This document shows positions 21,495-38,389 of a stretch of DNA of 64,000 nt, in pieces (the first letter of the stretch is position 1; every line of letters begins with the position of its first letter). The position numbers and the translations under genes are program-made. This DNA is from Prototheca cutis. Taxonomy: Eukaryota; Chlorophyta; Trebouxiophyceae; Chlorellales; Chlorellaceae. Below the pieces are notes generated by a model. The model was not told where the DNA came from and made no database searches. It saw only the letters and a list, made by a program, of their open reading frames with translations. The stretch is from the NCBI GenBank assembly GCA_002897115.2, contig BCIH01000008.1, positions 83,971 to 147,970 on the forward strand, given 5' to 3'.

Positions 21495-22584
21495 GGTATG
21501 CAGGACTTGTTGCTGTTGTTATTGCACATGAGCTGATGCTGTTGGACAAGGGATGCTGCTGCTTGAAAAACGAGAGGTGCCAGGCTCTAGGCTCGGCCCG
21601 ATGCTGCTGAAGAGCAGGCAAGCTGCCTGGTCCACTTGCCCGCAACCCCATGACCCTCACCCGTCCTCAGCATCAGTCCCGCCAACCAAACAATTTCAGA
21701 TAAAGAAGACCCAGACTGAGAGAAACCGGTTGGCCCGGCGCAAGCTCACTGAGGCTGCGTTGGCCGAGGCTCGGGCAGAGAAGCTCCAGCGCCGGTCCAT
21801 CGCGCATGTCACGGAGATTATCAAGGATGTGGAGGAGGAAGAGGCCGCCAATGCCACACGGCGACAACGCATCGAGGTCCGCTGGGTGGTCGGCCTGCAT
21901 GCATGTTCCTCCTTGGCAGTGGTGCATGGTCTGCTGTGTATGTGTGTTGGCTGGGGAGGGAGGGGGACATGGCAGAGCACCTTCCCAGGATGATTTTAGC
22001 TGTTCTGGCTGTGTGCTCTCAGCACCTCGCACTCACCCTGTCCTATCTTTTCTTGAACAATTAGCAACCCCCTTCCCCGGGCACCTCCCACCCCCGCTTC
22101 CAGGCTGATAAGGCAGAGTCACTGACTGGACTACCCCCACGATTGAGCAAGCTCAGGTTTGAGCCCATGCAATCTCAGGTGTTGCCATCCAGTGAAATTT
22201 CGGGCAGCCTGCGCAAGCTAAAACCCACGTCCTTCCTGGCAAAAGAGCGGTGGGCTAACTGACAGTGTTCAGTGGGTGTGTAGGGGGTGGGCTTGGGCCT
22301 TCACAAGACACCAGTCGGTTCCTGTTCCATTCTCGATACCCACTGCTGCACTGCTCTCGTCTTCCACACAAGAATACCCAACTGAGCTCCACACCGTATC
22401 AAAACACACAATTCAATTGTGCAGGTTCAAGAGCCTGCAGCAGCGGGGCATGATCGAGGTGCGCAAGCCCACCCAGCGCAAGGGAGCCAAGCGTGTGACG
22501 TACATTCGTGGAGAAAAGGGCGAGCGGGAGCGGGAGGGCCACGCCGAGATCATGGCTGCTCGCAAGGCTCGCAAGGGCACGTGA
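20204..22584 (+). CDS. NOP53: Ribosome biogenesis protein NOP53 (GLTSCR2/PICT1 family)
   Basis: Exons 20204-20284, 20387-20479, 20659-21147, 21280-21435, 21700-21876, 22104-22249 and 22425-22584, giving 433 aa with consistent phases. NOP53 binds pre-60S particles near the ITS2 foot and recruits the exosome helicase MTR4. Visible features: the start MGRKKLGVKSRSAQKGKKAW with RRINTDD, then ADLFYVDK; an Ala-rich basic linker; YDLWATAP; CSFNPDPTLHSEAVAEAVA; an acidic patch DDDELAMLQVDEPESEDESE; a basic helix RNRLARRKLTEAALAEARAE; and the conserved C-terminus LSKLRFEPM, SLRKLKPTSFLAKERFKSLQ, QQRGMIEVRKPTQRKGAKRV. The human protein is 478 aa. No MTR4-binding arch motif was assigned. Intron 4 begins with a TG microsatellite. 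Confidence 0.9.
21436..21490. repeat. (TG)n microsatellite at the 5' splice site of NOP53 intron 4
   Basis: A 55-bp TG run starts exactly at the exon boundary, so the donor GT is itself the first repeat unit and many alternative GT donors lie side by side. Confidence 0.9.
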
Positions 22585-22725
22585 AGCAGCTGCTGCTGTA
22601 ATCCCGGTGCACGAGACCCAGAGAAATGGTTTACACACCATTGTGTTATGTCCTTGGGGCAGTGCAGCTTGCTCGAAACCGCCAAATCCAGGCGTGGCAG
22701 TGTGCGGTTGAGCTCACGAGTCAAT

Positions 22726-24073
22726 TTAAGGGTTGCTGTCTGGGACACCATGTTCCGCCGGCACAGCCTGGTCCTGGAGTCGCTGAAGCTCGGATCGAAG
22801 CCGGGTAATCTCTTTGGTCCGCAGGGCCAAGAGCCTGCGAGCAGGGTTTATGTACTCATTTATTTATTCAAAAGAGGAAACTCACACAGGTCCAAAGATG
22901 CTCCATCATCTTGCCAAAATGCAAGCATACCACACATTCAAGTAAACGCAACCACTCCCTTTATACCTGCGAGCTCGCTGGAGCTCCTGGCTGGGTTGGG
23001 CCAGCTGCTCGGCGGCACTGGCGGTCAGCGCCGCGCTTTCCTCCTTGAAGGCCACTGCCAGGCTGAGCACGTCTGCTTCCAGAGCAGCTACCCGTCTTTG
23101 GGAATTCTCCAGCCGTGTTCCCTGAATGATGCGAGACATGGGTTCAGAGAGAGCGAACAGTGTGTTGCTGGCATCGCTCACAAACCCCAGCCCAGTCAGC
23201 CCCCTGCCCCATGCAACACATATACGCACCTGGAGTGCCAGCTGGTGCATGGCTTGGTCTTTCAGCTCCCGCTCGATCTGGGCTTCCCGGGTAGCTGTGG
23301 CCGCAGTTTCCTCCATAGCTACCAGCTTTCGTTGCAGATCCTGAGCATCCTGTAGTCAGGAAGGGAGAATAGTTCTATGAAGCAGGGAATCTTGTGTCAT
23401 GTTCGAATCACCTTGAATCAACCGGCATCGTCAGCATCAATACAATTGTGCGGTTCCACGAGTACAGAATTATCCTTTCCTCACACTACCCCGCATCCAT
23501 GCCTGGGCGAAAACCTCCATCCTGCATGAGAGGGCCCTGTTCGCAGCTAACAGGTCGCCCAAATGTGCGGCTGTGAGCTGACCCATTCCATCCTTTGATG
23601 GTCCCCCCCCCTGATCAGTGTGTGTTTGCAGGGCCAGCCGGTTTCGGTGGCTGGACACCTCCTCCCGCAGCGTGTCAATAGTGAGCAGCAGCTGAGTGCG
23701 TTGCTGGAGTTGGCCGGTCAATTGCTGAGTCAGGGCCGCCAGCTCGGCCTGGTGCCTGCACGCTGCAGCCTCGAGCTTCGTCAGAGCATCATCACGCTCC
23801 TGCTGCACCTGGCGCACCTCCCGGGCACTGGAATCTGCCTGCTGGCATGCAGCAGCCCTTGCTCGAGCGAGGTCCCTGTCCGACTGTTCCAGCTGGGCCC
23901 CTCGAGCAGCCAGGCTGGCCTGCAGCTCCTCAATGGTCTTGTGCAGTCCCACAGTCACCAGGTCGTGATCCCGCTGTGCCTGGCGCGCTCTCTCATCCGC
24001 ATCCAGTCGCTCGCCATGGGTATTCTTGAGCATGACCTCGGCATGCTGGACCTGGGCTCGAAGGCCGATAATT
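22726..24073 (-). CDS. Coiled-coil protein of unknown function (5' exons not resolved)
   Basis: Four minus-strand exons are supported: 23485-24073, 23230-23349, 22967-23121 and 22726-22834. They cover about 324 codons with matching phases (0, 0, 2). The product is almost wholly heptad-like and charged: RARQAQRDHDLVTVGLHKTI, RDLARARAAACQQADSSARE, QERDDALTKLEAAACRHQAE, and near the end LLALRTKEITRLRSELQRLQ. No enzymatic domain was seen. The first supported exon opens in phase 2, so at least one more exon lies upstream. Candidate coding sequence occurs on the minus strand between 24250 and 24557, but no splice path to it is convincing. A G run near 23600 in the large exon could hide a frame error. 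The style resembles centrosomal, cytoskeletal or Golgi coiled-coil proteins, but no family is claimed. Confidence 0.6.
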
Positions 24074-24677
24074 CTGCAGCGTCGTGGTGTTGGGATCCGG
24101 GCCAACTCGCACATGGGCCCCCCCCAGCACATTGCATTCTTTGCTTACGTGGCTCTTTTCGGTGCACTAGAGCATTGATATTACCATGTACATACACACG
24201 ACACCCACGTACGTTGTCTCTGCTTCCTCTCTGTACTGTGCAAATGCATCAATCGTCGGCTGCTGTGTGTCGGGGGCTCGAGAAGTTTTCGCTCCTCGTT
24301 GCATGGCGCAGCATGATACCTCCTTGCATTTTTTTCTGAAAATGTTCCCATATATTTTGACGAAAATTTGCTTGGCATCGTGCTTCTATTGCAGCCAAAC
24401 TCGTGGGCCTGCATCCGGTGGTCAAACTCGTGGATTGCCCTCTCGGAGAAAATCGTGCGGCCCCCTCAGGGGAGGTTTCGCCCAGTCCCCGTTCCAGCAG
24501 GGCTCCGAACTGATCCGCGCTCACAGAAATGTAATCGCCAACCCTCATGAGCACCATTGTGGATATGGCGTGTCAGTAGGTGACGCCCCAGGGATTACGC
24601 ACGGATCGGCCCCTGCAGCTCGAGGCCGGGGGCCCCACGGCCGTGCGGGCAAGAATTGGGCACGCGAGGCTTGCTCC
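24074..24677. other. Region with unresolved 5' end of coiled-coil gene and promoter of AP-4 beta gene
   Basis: Minus-strand open sequence at 24249-24557 starts MVLMRVGDYISVSADQFGAL, and another frame reads RAIHEFDHRMQAHEF. Both look partly coding, but no clear exon could be fixed. The AP-4 beta start codon is at 24678 on the plus strand. Confidence 0.3.
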
Positions 24678-27600
24678 ATGGCGCGCAGCCGTGGGCACCG
24701 GCCCAGGGGGGAGGCCTCGGAGATGACCAAGGTGTTGAACCACCTGTGCACCCTGAGCGGGACCAAGCCGGAGGTCGTCAAGATGAAGCGGGACTGCCTG
24801 CAGAAGTTGATCCGGTACCTGACTCAGGTCCGCGGGGCGCCGGGGGCCGAGCTCCCGTCGTCATTGGTGTTGCATGTGGAGTGGGGTACTCAGGATCCAA
24901 TGAGATCACCAATGCAACACGGGCCTGGCTGCGTTGACATTGGGGTGTTGGGGGCTGCGACTGAAACGCACCCCCCCCCCAAAGCCCTGGTCCTCTGGTT
25001 CTCCCCGATCGCCATGATCTGCTTTATGCCTGTGAGATCCAGCGACGCCCGCCTTGGACGCTGACCAATGAATTGAACAAGCAGGATTCAATTTCTTCAC
25101 CCTGCCTGTTCACTCCAACAAACCTCCAGGGCATCGACATGTCGTCGGTTTTTGTGCCCGTGACAAAGTGTGTGGCGCTGTCCAAGCAGGACCTGCCGCT
25201 GAAGAAGATGCAGTACCTGTACTTGCGCGCCGCTGCCCGGCAGAATCGGGCGGTGGCGCTGCTGGTAGTCCAGCCCCTGCTGAATGACTGCCGGGATCTT
25301 GACCCCGCGATCCGGGGAGCCGCGCTGCGATCCATGGCTTCCCTCCGCGTCCCAGAACTTATGGAGAGCGTGGTATGCGTGCTGGCGGGGGNGGGGGGTT
25401 ATGTGGGAGTGGGTGTGGTCCGTTTCCGGGACTGACCCCAGGAATGGCCCGCGTGACATACCGCTAAAAGCCATTGAACCCCCCCCCCCCCTATTTATAG
25501 TTTATGGTGGTGGAGAATGGGCTCAAGGATCCACACCCGTACGTGCGGGAGGCAGCGGTGCTCGGCGTGCTCAAGTGCTGGCATGCTGACCGGGCCGGCA
25601 CGACCCTGAGGGGGCTGCTGGACCGCGTGGATTCTCTACTACGCAGCGACGGCGACCCGAGGGTGGTGGCCAACTGCCTGGCAGCGCTGCGTGAGTGCGG
25701 GCAGCTGCGTGTGAGCCGGGAGCTCATCGTCTCGCTGCTCAACCACATCCGTGCCTTTGCCGACTGGGTGCAGTGCACGGTACTGGAACTGGTACTGCAG
25801 TACACCCCCGCCAGCGAAGCCGAACGCTTTGATATCCTGGAAGTCCTGGATTTCGGTTTGGGCCACGCCAACTCTGCGGTGTTCATGGCTTCGGCCAAAC
25901 TCTTCCTGGCGTACACCGCGGGGTTCCCGGACCAGGCAGCACAAGTGCTGGCCCGCATCCGTGACGCGCTTTCCACTACTGTCACGGGACGCGAGGACGA
26001 AGTCGTCTACGCCGCGCTCTGCAATGCCCTCGTCATCCAACAACGATACCCAGGCGTCTTTGCGCCGGTGCGCAGGGATGGGTTTTGGCGCGAGGGGTAG
26101 CCATGTTTCCGTGTACTGCTGTCTGGCTGCTTATTGTTGAAGGGTGTGCATGTGCTGGTGTTGGTCCTCGTTTTGGAGGGAGGGAGATTCTGTGGAAATT
26201 GAGACGCCTCTCCTTGTGCAGCCACACTCCACACAACGACCTGCAACCTCCCCCACTGCAGCTGTACACCGACTTTTATTGTCGGTGGCAGGATCCCAGT
26301 TACTTGAAGGCGGTCAAGATTGACATGCTGGTCGCGGTGGCAGAGCACAACAATGCCTACGACATCGCCGAGGAGCTGAGTCAGTACATCCGGGAATCCG
26401 ATGAGCGCCTGGCCCGTGCCGCAATCGCTGCCGTCGCAGCCATCGCTCTCAAGGTACAATCGCTGAAAGGTTCTCAACGAGCATGACGGCATTGTGCAGA
26501 TGGCTGGGCAGGAGATGAATGCACAGACCAACGACGACACCCTCCTTGCTTCTCAACCTCGAAATCTCAACACAAGAAAATAGGTTCCCGAGGTGAACGG
26601 CATTCTGGACCGGCTGCTGCTGTTCCTCAGCTATGACAAGCCATTTGTAACGGCGGAGACCCTGGTGCAGATGGTCCTGGTCCTGCGACGGTACCCGGAT
26701 GCTGCCGAGGCCTGCCTGGACGCCATTGTCGAGATTGACCCTGCGGTAGGGGGGCCAGGTGTTCTGGTCATGCAGTCAGTGATTGGCTGCATGGGAAGAG
26801 AAGGGATGGCTTTACTGCCGGTTTGCAGAGCAGAAAATGGATCAAGCTGCCAAATGAATTGTCAGCCACGCAGCGTTCCCAACTCAACCAATCGCTCCAT
26901 CACAAAAAAAATTACGGTGAACAGGCACTGGAGGGAGAGGAGGAGCGTGCGGCATTTGTGTGGATGCTGGGCGAGTACGGGCATCGCATCCAGGCGGCGC
27001 CTTACATTCTTGAGTCGCTGGTGCAGGGTTTCACGGGAGAAGGGGTGGCCGTCCGACTCGCGCTCCTGGCGGCGGTGCCACGCCTGTTCATGCGCCGCGC
27101 CCCCGAGTGCCGCCCCGCCCTGGGTCGGCTGCTGGTCGCCGGGGTCGCGGACCCGGCCGTCGCCGTGAGGGGCCGCGCGCTCTTTGTCCACGGACTGCTC
27201 CGCCACGACGCCGCGGCCGCCAGGGATGTCCTGGCCGCGCCCCTGCCGGGCGTGGACACCGAGGCTGGCGACGTCGCGCCGGAGACGCGCGATCGGATCT
27301 TCGATGAGTTGAACACGTTGTCGGTCGTCTACTGTGCCCCTGCGGCATCGTTCATCGAAGCCGAAGCCGCCAAAGCAGGTACAGCTGGCGCCTTGTTTGT
27401 GCAAGGCCCTGGAGCCTGGAGTGCATGGTCTCACCATCAATTCATCAATGCCACGTGGCCAGCAATAAGCATCACCACCACCATACTGCGGCAGGTCAAT
27501 TTGACCACGAGGAGGAAGTGGGGGAGGAGTCTTCCGCGCCCGAAGCAGCCACGGGTCTCCTGCTGGACCTCGACGCGGGATCCGAAGCCAGCACGGCTCC

Positions 27601-28408
27601 CAGCCCGCGGCCAGGGTCAAGCGCCGCAGACCTCATGGGTCTGGGGGGCTCGGCCACGACCGGAGCCAACCCCTCTGCCGGCCCGGCCCCAGCAGCCGAG
27701 AGCAGCTTTGATCTCCTAGGGGCCGGCGGTGGTCTGGATGCCGGCACGGCATATGTCGCGCCCGTGGCATCGCTGGATGCAGGCCCCCTGCCGGCCTCTG
27801 GTTCTTCTGGGGGCGGCACCGGTCTGGAGGATTTGCTCGGGGGGCTGCAGGGTACCCCGGCCGCGGCACCACCACCGCCAGCAATGAATTCGTCCGATGT
27901 GGACTGGCTGGGCGTCCTGGCTGGTGGCTCTGGCATTGGAGCATCTTCATCTTCTGCAGCAGTAGCGCCCACAGCCTCGACGGCCGACGGATTAGGCGAT
28001 CTCCTCGGGGGTCTGGGCTTTGGCGACAGTGCCCCACCGCCTGCAGCCGTCACTGGTTTGCACGACGGAACTCCCAACGGCTCTGGCTGGGACGACCTCG
28101 TGTCCACGGCACAGCATGCGCGCCAGGACTTACCGCTGGGCGTGCTGGGTGGCGTGCAGGCCAATGGGTTTGCGGATTTCGGTCGGCACGTCGGGCAGGC
28201 CGGCTTCTCCGTGGCTTCCGCGCCTGCCCCAGGGATGCACCCGCCGCTGCTATTCAGGCTGCACCATTCGGACGGCTCCCTGGCGGCGCTGAGCCTGACC
28301 GCGCCGGGCATGGCCGTGCACGCCGAGCTGGAGGTCCGGGGTCGCGGCGGTGCGGCGCAGCTGCAGGAACGTCTGCAGACGCTGCAGCACCTGCTGCTCT
28401 GCCTGTGA
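24678..28408 (+). CDS. AP4B1: AP-4 adaptor complex beta subunit (beta-4 adaptin)
   Basis: Exons 24678-24827, 25130-25372, 25501-26067, 26262-26453, 26584-26745, 26925-27378 and 27495-28408, giving 893 aa. All junctions are phase 0 except the last (phase 1). AP-4 sorts cargo at the trans-Golgi network. The HEAT-repeat trunk shows GIDMSSVFVPVTKCVALSKQ, LPLKKMQYLYLRAAARQN, PAIRGAALRSMASLRVPELM, DPHPYVREAAVLGVLKCWHA, SYDKPFVTAETLVQMVLVLR and FVWMLGEYGHRIQAAPYILE. The GID.SSVF start of block 2 and the trunk end RIFDELNTLSVVY identify beta-4 rather than beta-1/2. A Gly/Ala/Pro-rich hinge of about 270 residues contains LLDLD and several DLL triplets. A short appendage-like C-terminus ends the protein. 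The plant protein is about 840 aa. A Met 45 nt downstream (24723) is an alternative start. Confidence 0.9.
25392..25392. other. Ambiguous base
   Basis: A single N lies within a G run in intron 2 of the AP-4 beta gene. Confidence 0.99.
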
Positions 28409-28629
28409 TGCCTGCAAGCTCTGCCTGCCTCTTGCTGTTTGGGGCATCTGCTGAGGGATTGTGCTCATCATTCTCTGTTACACACCATGCGACCAACCCA
28501 ACACCCTGCAGAGGGCACTCCATGACACGTCATTGTCCGCGCCAGGGAAGACCGAAGAGCATCACCCGTTCGAGAAAGAACAGTGACAAGCGTCAGCCTG
28601 GAAGAATAAACCAGCATCGCACACCATGC

Positions 28630-30385
28630 TCATGGCCGCAAGTGTTGGAGGGCCTTTAGCAGGTCTTCAAGGTCATGGATGTACCAGTCGGCCCGCGCAG
28701 CCACGGCCTCCCGCCGCACGACGCCTCCATACCTGGGTGTAACAGCCGGTGGCAGAGGAATCTGCACATGGACTCTCGCTCGTAAATCATGTACAATTCC
28801 CAGTCTGTACCATCTGCTCCGGTTGCCCTCAAAAACACCCTTGCAACTCCACACGCCACCCCAAATCCAAAGCGCTCACCCAATGAAGATGTCTGCTCCA
28901 CCGGGGGCCTTGGCCTCAGCGTCGGTGGCACCGTCTCCGACCATTACTACATGCTTCAGGCCACGGGTGGCACGCAGGTGCTGCACAGCTTCCCTCTTCC
29001 CCCCCGACCGCGACGTGAAGCAGGCGGGGTCAAACCCAGTGTACTCCCCAGTCTCCTGCAGGAGCTCCGGGACGTCAGGATGCCGTCATCGCAGTGTGCA
29101 CTGAGGAGCTTCAGTGCAAGCCTGCAATTCCCACAAAGCGCGTCCAAATCCGTAAACAGGTGCGTGTGTGTGGAAGGGGCCCAAAACACCGCACACATCA
29201 AAACAAGGCTTGCCTCGTTAAATAGCAGGCGGTTGGCAAAGATGTTGTCCTGGGGAATGCCCAGAGATGCGGCCATGGGGTTGATGATCTGGTGGAAACC
29301 TCCAGACACAAGGAAGACGGAAATCCCTCGAGACTCGCAGTATCGCACAATCTCCGGAATGCCTGCCCAGTGCAAGGGGAGGAGAGTGATTGAGTGCATT
29401 GTTGTTCGGGACTGGGGTGAGAGCTCAGGGTGCAGCATGATAACAAGGCATGGATGGAGCCCCCCTCCCCCCCTGCTGTGCACACTATGATAGCACACAG
29501 GCATGCACACCCATACACGCCCCGTTGAAGAAAGAAAACAGGATCATACTCAAACCCCACACCATGGCGCAAATCACAGCCATACATGCGCTGATGCGAG
29601 GGGGGTGGGAGGCCAGGAACTGTTCGAGGTCGGCCAGGCCTGGGTTCATGATACCAAGGCGAGCCGCCAGCGACTCCTGGAACGTCACGGTTCCGCCCAT
29701 GGCCTGAGCAGTCATGGCTGCGATGGCCTCCCCGACGCCAAGATGCGCCGCCAGCTCATCGATGGACTCATCCTCACAACTGTTTTGGAAATCAGTGCTG
29801 GGAGGAGTTCAAGGTGTGGTGGGGCTGCCTGCTGCCAGGCACAGACACACACGCCGGCCAATCCCGCACCAAGGACACAAGCATCCAAGTCAATTCAAGA
29901 CCCATAGCACCAATCTGCCTCACAAGGTGCTGTCAACGTCAAAGCAGATCCCATCCGCGAGGCGAAGCACATCCTCCACGGCAGGTGGCGGCTGCACATA
30001 GTCTTCCGCTGTGGGTGTGTTCAAAGAGCCAAGGAAAGAGGTGGGCAAAAAAGGTCCAGAAATCAACTGCAACGGGGATGTACATGACATCTACCCCACA
30101 TGCAGGGCATGGCCCAAAGACAGCTCATAGAAGCTGGACAGCCCGTTCCCTCCGAGCTAACCCACCACTCTTTGTTGTGCTGGAAATCGGCGCAGACTCT
30201 GGCGCCGATGCACGTGTCATGACGAGCCTGCTCTTTCCTTGCACCGCTGCAATGGATACTGGACGGCTCGCGCCCTTCGCGCTCGACCGTGGAACAGGGA
30301 TCAGAGGGAACGCTGGCAGCCCAGCCGGCGGTGCCCTCACGCCGAAGGGGGCAGCAGGCCGCGAGCACGAGGCCACGCCAGCCAT
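28630..30385 (-). CDS. PSP: Phosphoserine phosphatase, plastid-type
   Basis: Six minus-strand exons: 30166-30385, 29924-30008, 29586-29779, 29214-29362, 28880-29055 and 28630-28732, giving 308 aa with consistent phases. Exon 4 ends in a GC donor. The enzyme performs the last step of the phosphorylated serine pathway (O-phosphoserine to serine). It is a HAD-superfamily phosphatase: nucleophile loop ICFDVDSTFCEDESIDELAA (first Asp of DVDST), motif II Ser in SVFLVSGGFHQIINPMAASL, and motif III/IV VVMVGDGATDAEA with GGADIFIGYGG. The first about 75 residues (MAGVASCSRPAAPFGVRAPP onward) are rich in Ala, Pro, Ser and Arg and poor in acidic residues, as in a chloroplast transit peptide. Plants usually have Val after DST; Phe here follows from the exon 2-3 junction. 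Confidence 0.9.
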
Positions 30386-30648
30386 GGCACGATGTGAAAC
30401 TGCAATTCTGTGGTAAAAACAGCCCAATGGGATCGGTGCAGCCCCGACCAGCTTGCTTTGTTGTGCTGCATGTCTCGGTGGGGTGGAGTCCGAATGCTGG
30501 GTGTCGGCGCGGCGATGGCTCCAGATCGAGCTATCACTCCGCATGGACGGCTCCAAAGGCTCATGCCTGCTGCTTACTCTTCATTTTTTGGGGGGCCATT
30601 TTGCCATGCATTAAGCCGCAAATTAGCATTTCCGCTGCGAGCAGCAGC
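30386..30648. promoter_or_regulatory. Divergent promoter region, phosphoserine phosphatase / DEAD-box helicase
   Basis: These 263 bp lie between start codons on opposite strands, so the two genes probably share regulatory DNA. Confidence 0.45.
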
Positions 30649-36197
<5,549 letters not shown>

Positions 36198-36438
36198 GCT
36201 GCGGAGATTTTGGTGGTGGTCCTGTGCATCGGCTCTTGATATGGCGAAATGTGCGCCTGCCTTTTCTGACTGATCTCCCTCCCTTTCATACATGTGGTTG
36301 CAAGGATTCTTTTCTTGGAAGGATTGTTGAAGAAAAATTGTTCGCCACCAAGCAAGTTTGCAACCGTTCATAATTTGAGCTTCAGTTGGCAACACGGGGG
36401 AGTACAGAAAGGCTCTCTGACCATGTATCTCTTCTCCA

Positions 36439-37811
36439 TCAGACGGTGGCGTACTGGAGACGCATGTTCTCAGGCCGATTGATGGGGCTGGTCGGTAGCC
36501 TGCCCTCGACCACCCTCTGGATCTCATCTGTCAGTCGCTCGGCCATCGATTGGTCTGCAGGGGGGGGGGAGAGAAGGATGGAATTCCTGGTGAGAGAGAC
36601 AGCGCTGGCTTCTGCATGACGGAATGTATTGTTCGAGTCCCTGCGTGCCGTTCCCACATGCCACACCAGCAGTCATTCACATGAGACGGCGGTCACTCCC
36701 GCGACGTGCGGGGTCATGTAGACGCGGGGATGCTCCGCGATGCCATCGTTGGCATGCAGCGGGCTGGAGCCGTAGGGTTCGTCCCAGTACACGTCCAGAC
36801 CCATGCCGCCAATCTTGCCGTTTTTCAAGCTTTCTTTTACTGCTTCCCGGTCCAACAACCCCCCTGCAGTGTGTTCATGGAAGATGCGGGTGTTGGGGGA
36901 TCTTGCCACCTTTTTTTGGACCTAGGGACTCGCAGAGAGCAATTCCGCCCCGAGTGGACCATGTTCTCCGGCTCCCCAGTCGCAACGCACCACGCTCGCA
37001 CGCGCACAGGAAATCACGCCAGTTCAGATCCCACTGAAAGAAAAAGCCAGCAACACACTCAAATAATGTACCGCGAGCAATATTGACAATGTGGACGCCC
37101 GGCTTGCATGCAGCGAGAAACTCGGCGCCAATCAAACCAGCTGAGGTGGGGTTGAGCGTGGCTGCAACAATGACGACATCGGCCTGCGCGGCAAACGCAG
37201 CCATGTCCCTGGCAAAGACGCCCTGTGCCTGGACACCTGCCTCCCGGGCTTGCGCCGCATCCTCCTCCGTCCATTCGCTCGCACGCAGGCAGAGCACGCG
37301 AGCGCCAAACGGCTGCAGCCGAGACACAATGTGGCGGGCTATGTGCCCATACCCAATCACCAGTACGGTGCTGCCGAACAGCGTCTGCCCCTCGGGAATG
37401 CCAATGAGCTGGCTCCGCAGTGACTGTGCCATGGCTTTGGGGTGCCGCAGCGTAGCAAGGGCCAGGAATATCGCATGCTCGGCCACACTCAGCGCGTTTC
37501 CGGTACCGGCTGAGGGGATGTTGGCTACAAGCACCCCCGCTGATGTGGCAGCGGCGAGGTCAATTGCATCGATGCCCACGCCATACTGGATGATGAGCTT
37601 CAGGCGGGGTGCAGCCTCGACCATGGCAGCGGTGACGGGAACGATGATGGGCACCACGATGTCTGCCGACCGAATTGCCTCAGCCGCTTGAGACCGATGA
37701 CACTGCACCACCTACACATATGTGAAGGACAAGGCGGTGCTCTGCTTGGAAGAAGGACACCCTTGCAGTACCAGGACAGTAGCCCGCCACAGGGACAGCT
37801 CAGTGCGCCCC

Positions 37812-37885
<74 letters not shown>

Positions 37886-38118
37886 CACAATCACAACAGC
37901 GCTCCCACCTCCACTCCTGGCAGTTGTTTGGCCATTACGGCCTTGGTGCGTCTGTACGCCGATTCCATATCCTCGGTGCAGAACAGCACGCGCTTGATGG
38001 AGGTGTCATGTCCCTGATGCGAGACCGTGGGCGATGCATGCGCCTGCATTCGGCTGGGACGGGGCACTCCCACCCCGGGACCGGGCCGCAGGACCGGGCA
38101 CCTCATTCCCCGATCCAC
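36439..38118 (-). CDS. D-isomer-specific 2-hydroxyacid dehydrogenase (phosphoglycerate dehydrogenase-like)
   Basis: Four minus-strand exons: 37909-38118, 37072-37711, 36681-36863 and 36439-36554, giving 382 aa (phases 0, 1, 1). The NAD(P)-dependent enzyme reduces a 2-keto acid or oxidises a 2-hydroxy acid; the substrate cannot be read from sequence. Visible features: LKLIIQYGVGIDAIDLAAAT; nucleotide-binding TVLVIGYGHIARHIVSRLQP; substrate Arg in VHIVNIARGGLLDREAVKES; Glu in LDVYWDEPYGSSPL; and catalytic His in MTPHVAGVTAVSYQSMAERL. The first exon offers Met at 38118 or 38046. The longer start adds an Arg/Pro-rich leader that could target an organelle. Intron 1 contains a 70-base homopolymer. 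The gene lies 271 bp downstream of the CDIN1-like gene on the same strand. Confidence 0.85.
37814..37883. repeat. 70-base homopolymer (C on +, G on gene strand)
   Basis: This is pure C on the plus strand. For the minus-strand dehydrogenase gene it is a sense poly-G tract starting 25 nt after the 5' splice site of intron 1. Confidence 0.97.
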
Positions 38119-38389
38119 CGCCTCACTCTCAACAGTGCATCTGATTTAGAGAGAGAAACAATAACAATTGGGTTTCCACTTTTTCTGGAGTCGATGTGCA
38201 GCACGAGTGGATCCGACATCGCTTTGTATGCCCTTATCATTTTGCATGTCGTCAGCAGCAGGGGTCTGAGGTGGCGGGCCGCCGGCACAACAGTCTTCTC
38301 AGGGCGTCACTCCAGCCCTCTGGCTGGCCTGTCTGGCGTGGATGGACCGCTGCAGCCCTTCTTAGTGGTCGCTCCATGCCATGCCTTCA

